DNA of 51,755 bases from contig JAQBQR010000028.1 of NCBI GenBank assembly GCA_028286945.1, forward strand, positions 1-51,755, written 5' to 3'. Both the position numbers and the translations under genes were made by a program. Below the pieces are notes generated by a model. That model was not told the DNA's origin. It saw only the letters and a program-made list of their open reading frames with translations, and made no database searches. The first letter of the stretch is position 1. Each line of letters begins with the position of its first letter. This document shows positions 41,108 through 47,079 of the stretch, in pieces. This DNA is from Parcubacteria group bacterium. GTDB taxonomy: Bacteria; Patescibacteriota; Minisyncoccia; Phycocordibacterales; Phycocordibacteraceae.

Positions 41108-41992
41108 ATGAAATCGATCATTGCCGCCCTTGCGCTGCTCTTCGGGGTCGCGCTTGGGCAACCTGCGTCCGCGCAGTCCGTGGATCCGTGCAAACGTCCT
41201 GGCGTTTCCTGCTGGCACAATTTCGGGGCCGACCCCGCATATCACAGCAGGGCCGCCGCGATCGCCGATGCACCCCGTGTGTTTCGGCAAGCCGGATATT
41301 CCGAAAAGGTCATCAACGCTTTCAAGGCCGCGATGGCCAAGCCCGGCCGCCGCGTTCGTCTGGTGAATGGCGACATCCTGGCATTCATGCGCACGGGACC
41401 TTCGGGGATCATGCGCAACGTGCTGGTGGCTTTCCGCCAGCCGGTTGTCAACATGGAATTCGCCGCGCCTGCCGAGGAGTGGACCGTCGTCGTCGACGGC
41501 GAGACGCTCACGTCGGGCATTCCGGACATCTGCGACAACCTCTACATGAGGGTGCGGATTGTGGACGGTTGCGTTGAACTCACCTTCAATGCGAAAGTCC
41601 ACGGCAAGGTCCGGTGGGGCATCGGCTCGACCAATGGACCCATGCCTCCTGACGTTTGCAACGCGCAACATCAGGGTTCGGACGCCTGGTCGGCCTGGTA
41701 CGGCGAATGCGACGTGTGCATCCCCGCATACGGCTACATTCGCCGCGTGATGGGCGAGAACGCAACGGTGCCGCATCGGTACATGTATGACGTCACGCAG
41801 ACTCGACAGACTATTCGATTCTCGCGCGCAGTCTGGGCCAAGTTGGCTTATATCTGCCTCGAGGATGAGAATGGGGTCGGAACCTGCGGTGTCTACGTGC
41901 CGCCGAACGGCGTCGCGAGTGGTTGGAACAACCGCCATCACGTCGACATCGTCGACAGCTTCTGGCACTGGGGTGAAGATTGCCCTGAGTGA
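41108..41992 (+). CDS. Large secreted Cys-rich protein (cassette gene)
   Basis: 294 residues. Signal peptide MKSIIAALALLFGVALGQPASA, cut before QSVDP. The mature part has ten cysteines, suited to disulfides, and no membrane span. A Trp/Tyr/Asn-rich C-terminal half follows. I recognise no family. The gene is strikingly GC-rich (runs of GCC, GTC, CGC) against its neighbours, has GAGGGAAG before its ATG, its own promoter in the sortase 3' end and its own terminator. It separates the sortase gene from its probable substrate gene. Likely imported from a GC-rich donor and exported by the host cell's Sec route. Confidence 0.8.
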   Translation: MKSIIAALALLFGVALGQPASAQSVDPCKRPGVSCWHNFGADPAYHSRAAAIADAPRVFRQAGYSEKVINAFKAAMAKPGRRVRLVNGDILAFMRTGPSGIMRNVLVAFRQPVVNMEFAAPAEEWTVVVDGETLTSGIPDICDNLYMRVRIVDGCVELTFNAKVHGKVRWGIGSTNGPMPPDVCNAQHQGSDAWSAWYGECDVCIPAYGYIRRVMGENATVPHRYMYDVTQTRQTIRFSRAVWAKLAYICLEDENGVGTCGVYVPPNGVASGWNNRHHVDIVDSFWHWGEDCPE

Positions 41993-42013
41993 CACGTCGT
42001 CACTCCCTCGCCT

Positions 42014-42055
42014 GTTAGGGGGCTCTGTTGCTTGCAACACCCTCCTAACTTTTTT
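42014..42055 (+). terminator. Intrinsic terminator of the 41108 cassette
   Basis: GTTAGG...CCTAAC encloses TGTTG-CTTG-CAACA, followed by TTTTTT. Confidence 0.87.
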
Positions 42056-42118
42056 GTACGCCCGTAAGGGCAGGAGAACAATTTATTTATCTTTATTAAC
42101 GGTTAGAAAATTATCGAA

Positions 42119-44032
42119 ATGACTATGAAATCTATGAAAGATACAGTTACAAAAGTACAGGATCGTCCCATTGCAATGGGTATATTCGTCGTGCTTGCAG
42201 TTTTGGGTGTGGGTATTGCCATCGCTTTTGCGACTGGCATGACTTCTCCTACACTGGTTAAGGCGCAGGTTGTTGGTCCTCCATGTTGTACTCCACCACC
42301 GCCACCCCCCCCTCCTCCGCCCCCCCCACCGCCCCCACCACCGCCACCTCCGGTTGTTCCACCGATCCCACCGGTTACTCCTCCTGAACTTCCACCACCA
42401 CCACCAGAGACGCCACCAACTCCTCCAACTACACCTCCACCTCCTTCAGCAACCTGTGACTCACTCACCGCAAGCGCTGCGAGCATTAATCCTGGAGATG
42501 CGGTGACTCTGACCTGGCACACTACGAACGCAACTGCCTTTACGATTGATAATGGTGTTGGTTCCGTAACACCTGTTGATTCCGGAAACGTCGTTGTTCA
42601 TCCAACAGCGGACACCACCTATACCGGTACAGCTGCAGGAGCTTCAAACTCGGCAAGTTGTTCGGCACCGGTTCACATCATCCCAAAGACGACTACTACT
42701 CCTACCTGTAACTTCCTTCACGCAAGCGCGTCGACCATCAATTCTGGTGACGCCGTAACGCTCACGTGGAGCACCTCGAACGCAAGTTCAATCAGCATTG
42801 ATAACGGAGTAGGACCCGTAACGCCTGTTGATTCCGGAAACGTCGTTGTTCACCCAACGTCAAACACCACCTATACCGCAACGGTTCCTGGCGCACCTGC
42901 GAACTCAGCGTGTCAGGTTCCGGTTACGATCACGACGACCCATGTTCCAACCTGTGCTGAAACCAACTCATGCGGAGGAGGTGGAGGAGGGGGCGGTGGT
43001 GGAGGCGGCGGGGGCGGAGGAGGTGGTGGAGGCGGAAGCCCCAACATCGTTCTCAGCTCAAGCTCACGTCTTGCACCCCCACTTGGTAGCGTGTACCTCT
43101 CACAGATCCCGTACACCGGTCTTGACCTCGGTCCCGTTGGAACCGTTCTCTACTGGACAATGCTTGTGATCTGGAGTCTTGCAGCTGCATACCTCGTTCT
43201 CTTTGGATTCATTCCATTCATGCGTCGCCGCGCTGTAGCCTTTGGCTCAAACGTGAGCGAAGCACTTAACAACCAGCCATCACACACGGGGGCACACGCT
43301 ATGCCAGCAGCAAGTGTTGCCGCTTACTCAGCACCAGCTCCTGTCTACACGGCACCTGCGTATGCACCTGTTGCGCCGGCTCACACGCCAAACGTACATG
43401 AAACAGTTCACGCTGCAGCCGTAACGGCCGCAATGCCTGCACTCATGCCGCGTACCGCACCAGCACCTCGTATGGAAATGTCAGGTGACGGCTTCAAGAA
43501 GTTCGCTACATCTGACAGCCTCACCATCGATGACATCGTTAAGGGACTTTCACGTGAGTCAGGTATGCAGTTCACTGCAGAACCTACACACGCAGAAGCA
43601 CCCGTACAGCAGTCTGCACCTGCAGCTCCTGCACACGTTGAGGCACCGGTGTATGAAGCACCAGCTCCTCGTCCAGCTGCACCTGCAGCAAAGGTAGAGG
43701 AAGTACACCCTGAAGTAACAAACTTCATCGCCGCTATCCTTGAAGGTGAACGTGATGTGGTCTTCTCAACGATCCGTCACATTAATCAGGCAGGACACGA
43801 CGTTGAAGAGTTCGTCTCACACGCTATCCTCGCACTTGATGATGCCTACAAGGCCCGCATCGACGGAACACCTGTTCACGAAGATGTGAAGCGTGTAACG
43901 GATCACTGTGCAACGTCATTCCTCGAGCGCCTCGTCACGAGCCTTACAACGGCCGTTGACGGTAGCTACTCAATGGGAGTTACGGGCATCAAGCTTGCGC
44001 TTACGCGCGCACTTGCTGTGGCTCAGGGATAA
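42119..44032 (+). CDS. Probable sortase substrate: poly-Pro / Ig-like / poly-Gly protein with internal IPYTG signal
   Basis: 637 residues. N-terminal span (about 19-41), a run of 20 Pro from residue 59, then further Pro-rich sequence. Two near-identical Ig-like repeats (about 115-190 and 200-275) end in a run of 21 Gly (286-306). IPYTG (330-334), a hydrophobic helix (about 338-362) and RRR form a complete sortase sorting signal. It is not C-terminal: about 270 residues follow, with an Ala/Pro/His-rich linker and a helical domain (EVTNFIAAILEGERDVVFS...). That tail would stay in the cytoplasm after cleavage. The start could also be the ATG six bases on. Confidence 0.85.
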   Translation: MTMKSMKDTVTKVQDRPIAMGIFVVLAVLGVGIAIAFATGMTSPTLVKAQVVGPPCCTPPPPPPPPPPPPPPPPPPPPVVPPIPPVTPPELPPPPPETPPTPPTTPPPPSATCDSLTASAASINPGDAVTLTWHTTNATAFTIDNGVGSVTPVDSGNVVVHPTADTTYTGTAAGASNSASCSAPVHIIPKTTTTPTCNFLHASASTINSGDAVTLTWSTSNASSISIDNGVGPVTPVDSGNVVVHPTSNTTYTATVPGAPANSACQVPVTITTTHVPTCAETNSCGGGGGGGGGGGGGGGGGGGGGSPNIVLSSSSRLAPPLGSVYLSQIPYTGLDLGPVGTVLYWTMLVIWSLAAAYLVLFGFIPFMRRRAVAFGSNVSEALNNQPSHTGAHAMPAASVAAYSAPAPVYTAPAYAPVAPAHTPNVHETVHAAAVTAAMPALMPRTAPAPRMEMSGDGFKKFATSDSLTIDDIVKGLSRESGMQFTAEPTHAEAPVQQSAPAAPAHVEAPVYEAPAPRPAAPAAKVEEVHPEVTNFIAAILEGERDVVFSTIRHINQAGHDVEEFVSHAILALDDAYKARIDGTPVHEDVKRVTDHCATSFLERLVTSLTTAVDGSYSMGVTGIKLALTRALAVAQG

Positions 44033-44041
44033 TTCATCTCA

Positions 44042-44083
44042 ATAAGAAAAGCCCCGCCGGCATGCCGGCGGGGCTTTTCTTAT
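44042..44083. terminator. Perfect 42-bp palindromic bidirectional terminator
   Basis: It shares the 38-bp core of the terminator at 39363-39406 and serves the convergent genes ending at 44032 (+) and 44093 (-). Confidence 0.93.
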
Positions 44084-44092
44084 GTCTATGCG

Positions 44093-45856
44093 CTATGCAC
44101 GGGTTTTAATTTCTTCCTGCACCTTAGCAGCGAAGTCAGCAACGCTCATGGGCTCGAGCTTACCTGCATCACGGCTTTCAGGTGTTACGGTGCCAGCTTC
44201 CATCTCAGCGTCACCCACTATGAGTAGGTAGGGGATCTTTTGCATCTTTGCTGCACGGATACGCTTACCCAATGATTCATTTCCATCTTCAGCTTCTGCT
44301 CTAATACCTGCGTCAAATAATGTCTTAGCCACCTTGGCAGCGTATTCAGCGTGTTTGCCAGAGACAGGAAGTACCAATGTCTGTACTGGTGCTAACCAGG
44401 TAGGGAATGCTCCAGCAAAGTGTTCAATGAGGAAGCCAATAAATCGCTCATGCGTCCCGAGTGGCGCGCGGTGAATGATTGCTGGCGTTTTCTTCTTACC
44501 GTCGTTGTCCGTATACTCAAGTCCAAACCGCTTTCCCATAAACAAATCAAGCTGATTAGTCGATGCGGTGAACGCACGTCCAATAGAGGAGAAGATTTGG
44601 AAGTCCATCTTCGGGCCATAGAATGCAGCACCTTCATGTACTACCTTATACGGCACGCCGGACTTCTCCATGGCCTCAATGGTCATACGTTCTGCATCAA
44701 GCCAATCCTGCTCGTCCCCGTGGTATTTATCCATCTTGTTAGGGTCGCGCAGCGCAAGCTCCATTTCATAGTTTTCAATACCAAGAGCTTTGTAGTAATA
44801 CTCGTGAAGTTGGATTACGCGAACAAACTCTTCAACAGCATCCTCCTTCTGAATATAGATATGCGCATCATTCATCTGCATGCCGCGTACGCGCATAAGT
44901 CCGAAAAGGCTGCCAGAATCTTCGTAGCGATGGCACCATCCATATTCTGCATAGCGCACAGGGAGATCACGATAACTTTTTGGTCGTGCAGCAAATGTTT
45001 TATGATGGAACGGACAGTTCATCGGCTTGATGTAGTAGTTACCGCCTTCAATTTCAATCGGCGCATACATACTGTCCTTATAGAGAGGCAAGTGGCCAGA
45101 GGTATAGAACAGGTCTTCTTTCGTAATGATAGGTGTGGTTACACGCTGGTACCCCCACATTCGTTCCGTTTCCTTTGCCCAGTTCTCAAGCTCCTCTTTG
45201 ATGATATTTCCCTTAGGTAGCCATATGGGAAGTCCTTTTCCGATAGACTCATCGAAATGGAAGAGATCCATGTGTTCTCCAATGATGCGGTGGTCGCGCT
45301 TCTTTGCTTCCTCAAGCTGTGCCTTATGTGCATCAAGTTCTTCTTTCGTATCAAATGCTAATCCGTAAATGCGGGTGAGCATCGCGTTCTTTTCGTCTCC
45401 GCGCCAGTAGGCGCCAGCAATACGGGAAAGTTCGAAGGAATCTGGTGCTATCTCCTGGGAAGGATTTTCAACGTGGCCTCCACGGCAGAGGTCTGAATAT
45501 GTGCCGGAGGTGTAGAAGGAAACTTTTTGACCGTCCTTAGTAAACTCATCGATAAGTTCCTGCTTATACGGATTATCGACATATTCTGCTTTTGCTTCAT
45601 CAGCGGTCTTTTCGCTGCGGGTAAATTCAGTCCAGGTGGGGAGGATGTCACGCATGGTTTCTTCGATGCGCTTGAAATCTTCCTCGGAAGGTTTTTCATC
45701 AGGGAATTCAAAGTCGAAATAAAAACCGTCATCAATAGCGGGACCAATGGTGCGCTTAGCTGTTGGGTAGAGCTCAAGAACGGCTGCAGCTAAGAGGTGT
45801 GCCAGGGTGTGGCGCTTTTCGGACAGTGAAGTTGAAGTGGGAATATTCGATACCAT
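44093..45856 (-). CDS. thrS: Threonine-tRNA ligase lacking the TGS domain
   Basis: 587 residues against about 640. It opens at the editing domain (EKRHTLAHLLAAAVLELYP, RGGHVENPSQEI). The class II core has PMNCPFHHKTFAARPKSYRDLPVRYAEYG (Zn-binding Cys and motif 1/2), GLMRVRGMQMNDAHIY, and IIHRAPLGTHERFIGFLIEHF (third Zn ligand, motif 3). The C-terminal anticodon-binding domain is complete. The N-terminal TGS domain is absent, as in some other compact genomes. A terminator hairpin and TGC-TATCCT, nine bases before the ATG, lie upstream. Confidence 0.96.
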   Translation of the reverse strand: MVSNIPTSTSLSEKRHTLAHLLAAAVLELYPTAKRTIGPAIDDGFYFDFEFPDEKPSEEDFKRIEETMRDILPTWTEFTRSEKTADEAKAEYVDNPYKQELIDEFTKDGQKVSFYTSGTYSDLCRGGHVENPSQEIAPDSFELSRIAGAYWRGDEKNAMLTRIYGLAFDTKEELDAHKAQLEEAKKRDHRIIGEHMDLFHFDESIGKGLPIWLPKGNIIKEELENWAKETERMWGYQRVTTPIITKEDLFYTSGHLPLYKDSMYAPIEIEGGNYYIKPMNCPFHHKTFAARPKSYRDLPVRYAEYGWCHRYEDSGSLFGLMRVRGMQMNDAHIYIQKEDAVEEFVRVIQLHEYYYKALGIENYEMELALRDPNKMDKYHGDEQDWLDAERMTIEAMEKSGVPYKVVHEGAAFYGPKMDFQIFSSIGRAFTASTNQLDLFMGKRFGLEYTDNDGKKKTPAIIHRAPLGTHERFIGFLIEHFAGAFPTWLAPVQTLVLPVSGKHAEYAAKVAKTLFDAGIRAEAEDGNESLGKRIRAAKMQKIPYLLIVGDAEMEAGTVTPESRDAGKLEPMSVADFAAKVQEEIKTRA

Positions 45857-45865
45857 ATGACCAAA

Positions 45866-45874
45866 AGGATAGCA
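45866..45874 (-). promoter_or_regulatory. Extended -10 TGC-TATCCT, 9 nt before thrS
   Basis: On the minus strand it lies between the upstream terminator (45884) and the thrS start, so thrS can be transcribed independently of the RNA above it. Confidence 0.5.
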
Positions 45875-45883
45875 TATATAAGG

Positions 45884-45919
45884 AAAAACCGGGTGACGCT
45901 CTTGCGAGAATCACCCGGC
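45884..45919 (-). terminator. Terminator of structured RNA 1
   Basis: CCGGGTGA...TCACCCGG with an inner CTCGCAAGAG hairpin, followed by TTTTTCC on the minus strand. Confidence 0.85.
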
Positions 45920-46002
45920 TCTTACCGACGTGCAAGCACGTGGCGTCTCCGCGTCAGCCCAGAAAGGTGGGGATGGCACTGACACGAAAGGGGTACGGTG
46001 CT
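45884..46002 (-). ncRNA. Structured small RNA 1 (twin of the RNA at 46908-47044)
   Basis: About 119 nt from the predicted start to the U-run. From the 5' end: hairpin GTGCT-GCC-AGCAC, block CACCGTAC, TTT, an 8-bp stem CGTGTCAG/CTGACGCG whose loop contains CCCCACC, GA, hairpin ACGTGC-TT-GCACGT, GG, then a terminator. The blocks TACAGTGC, AGCACCGTAC, TTTCG and CGCGGA recur in the same order in RNA 2, while the stem bases differ in a compensatory way. The longest GTG frame is 24 codons without a ribosome site, so it is probably non-coding. It could also be a leader or attenuator of thrS, 28 bases downstream. Confidence 0.65.
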
Positions 46003-46008
46003 GGCAGC

Positions 46009-46037
46009 ACTGTAATTCAAGGAATGGCCAATGTCAA
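46009..46037 (-). promoter_or_regulatory. Canonical promoter TTGACA-N17-TACAGT of RNA 1
   Basis: -35 at 46032-46037 and -10 at 46009-46014 on the minus strand. It lies just below the terminator of the cassette gene upstream. Confidence 0.75.
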
Positions 46038-46046
46038 TAGTAGATA

Positions 46047-46077
46047 AGAAAAAGGTCGACCGGGTTACCGGTCGACC
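46047..46077 (-). terminator. Intrinsic terminator of the 46791 cassette
   Basis: Perfect 10-bp stem GGTCGACCGG/CCGGTCGACC with a TAAC loop and TTTTTCTT on the minus strand. Confidence 0.9.
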
Positions 46078-46095
46078 AGTTTGCGCGGATGCACG

Positions 46096-46791
46096 TCAGA
46101 GCTCGAAGCCCAGAAGCACGGCGACGCATTTTCCACGCCCCAGGAGCGTCAGCCCGGGAACAAAGCATGCCTTGAAAGCAAATTTGAATCCGAGGAAGAA
46201 TTCGCGAGCATAGTGCCCCGTCTTCGGGTACAAGAACCCGAGCCGGCAATAGAGACGTGCCAGCTGCTTCTGGTTCGTCACATAGGTTGACGCATCTTCA
46301 GCAACGAGATCGAGCCAGCGCATCGCCTCTTTTGTCTTGATATGCAGACCTGCGTAGGTCGTCGCAATCAAATAGTAGGTATGCGCCCTGTCGGTGTCCT
46401 TGAGCGCCCGCAGTTCAGATGTGTCGAGGGCCGCTTGGCACATCTTGCTTGCTAAAGTTTTGAGCTTCTCGCGTTCGCTGAAATCGAGTTCCGGCCGTTC
46501 CGCGATGTACGCGAAATAGGTCGTGATCATGTCGACGCGGTCGAAATGGTTCGACTCGAAATAGTCGTCGAAGTCAGCTGACGCGAGCACGTCCTTCTGC
46601 TGCAAGAGTTCGTCGCGCTTGGCGACAAGCTCAAAGCTGCAGCTTGGGCGCATTCGCGCGCTGTATAGCGCTACGCATAGCAGGATGAGATAGCGCTTGG
46701 GATCTTCCTGATATTTGGCGCGCGCATAGGCGACCGCTTTCGGATCACCACGCCATACGGCGTCTTTGTGCAGTTCGGCAGCTGTTGCCAT
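46096..46791 (-). CDS. Helical (TPR-like) protein of unknown function (cassette gene)
   Basis: 231 residues, cytoplasmic-looking and mostly helical. There are repeat-like pairs in the C-terminal half (DTDRAHTYYLIATTYAGLHIKTKEAMRWLDLVAEDA, NQKQLARLYCRLGFLYPKTGHYAREFF) that resemble TPR units. The end is hydrophobic and Gly-rich. No family is recognised. GAGGAG lies seven bases before the ATG, below a TTTACA-N16-TATAAT promoter and a ~70-nt leader; a perfect terminator follows. Codon use is GC-rich. It is flanked on both sides by copies of a related structured RNA, which suggests arrival as, or insertion within, a repeat-bounded unit. Confidence 0.75.
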   Translation of the reverse strand: MATAAELHKDAVWRGDPKAVAYARAKYQEDPKRYLILLCVALYSARMRPSCSFELVAKRDELLQQKDVLASADFDDYFESNHFDRVDMITTYFAYIAERPELDFSEREKLKTLASKMCQAALDTSELRALKDTDRAHTYYLIATTYAGLHIKTKEAMRWLDLVAEDASTYVTNQKQLARLYCRLGFLYPKTGHYAREFFLGFKFAFKACFVPGLTLLGRGKCVAVLLGFEL

Positions 46792-46868
46792 CGTTCGTCT
46801 CCTCGTTTTCTACTAGGGAAGGGAAATCTGTTATACGTATTCGTGTTGAGAAAGGCCGCTCAACGCAC

Positions 46869-46896
46869 ATTATATCACGTAAACCCCGTATGTAAA
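46869..46896 (-). promoter_or_regulatory. Canonical promoter TTTACA-N16-TATAAT (with TGA extension)
   Basis: -35 at 46891-46896, -10 at 46869-46874 on the minus strand. It drives the 46791 cassette gene. Confidence 0.8.
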
Positions 46897-46907
46897 ATTT
46901 CGCTAAG

Positions 46908-46950
46908 TAAAAAGAAAATCGGCTGCAGCTGGGGGGAAAAGCTGCAGCCG
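46908..46950 (-). terminator. Terminator of structured RNA 2
   Basis: CGGCTGCAGCT/AGCTGCAGCCG (11 bp) followed by ATTTTCTTTTT on the minus strand. It may also end dnaE transcripts. Confidence 0.88.
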
Positions 46951-46966
46951 ACCATTTCTCGCTCCC

Positions 46967-46990
46967 GATACTCAACTAGGGGCGAGTATC
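46967..46990 (-). repeat. Inverted repeat GATACTC/GAGTATC (stem 3 of RNA 2)
   Basis: 7-bp arms at 46967-46973 and 46984-46990, between the central stem (46991-47025) and the terminator. Confidence 0.7.
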
Positions 46991-47050
46991 CGCGCAGGGT
47001 GGGGGGCCGAGCGGGGCCCTGCGCGAAATCGTATGTACGGTGCTTCCCGC

Positions 47051-47079
47051 ACTGTATCAGAGTGCCTTGAGGTTTTCAA
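47051..47079 (-). promoter_or_regulatory. Promoter TTGAAA-N17-TACAGT of RNA 2, overlapping the dnaE 3' end
   Basis: -35 at 47074-47079 lies inside dnaE. The -10 at 47051-47056 directly follows the stop codon and has a TGA extension supplied by that stop. Confidence 0.72.

Larger units (their letters stand above)
46908..47044 (-). ncRNA. Structured small RNA 2 (twin of the RNA at 45884-46002)
   Basis: About 137 nt. From the 5' end: hairpin GTGC-GGGAA-GCAC, block CACCGTAC, ATTT, a 9-bp stem CGCGCAGGG/CCCTGCGCG with CCCCAC in the loop, then stem GATACTC/GAGTATC, GG and a terminator. The order of stems and conserved blocks matches RNA 1, with compensatory changes in the central stem. It begins just past the dnaE stop, with its -35 inside dnaE. 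It might be read as a dnaE 3' UTR, but the full promoter and the second copy argue for an independent RNA. Confidence 0.65.

Noticed and set aside
42293-43036. Poly-Pro and poly-Gly runs as assembly or frameshift artefacts
   Set aside because: Codons within the runs vary (GGA, GGT, GGC, GGG; CCA, CCC, CCG, CCT) and the frame stays open on both sides, so they are genuine coding runs.
45884-46002. 24-codon GTG frame inside RNA 1 as a small protein
   Set aside because: No ribosome site, and the frame runs through the conserved stems; the second RNA copy has no matching frame.
46908-46960. Short ATG frame (MVGCSFSPQ...) across the RNA 2 terminator
   Set aside because: It runs through the terminator hairpin and U-run and is not present in RNA 1.
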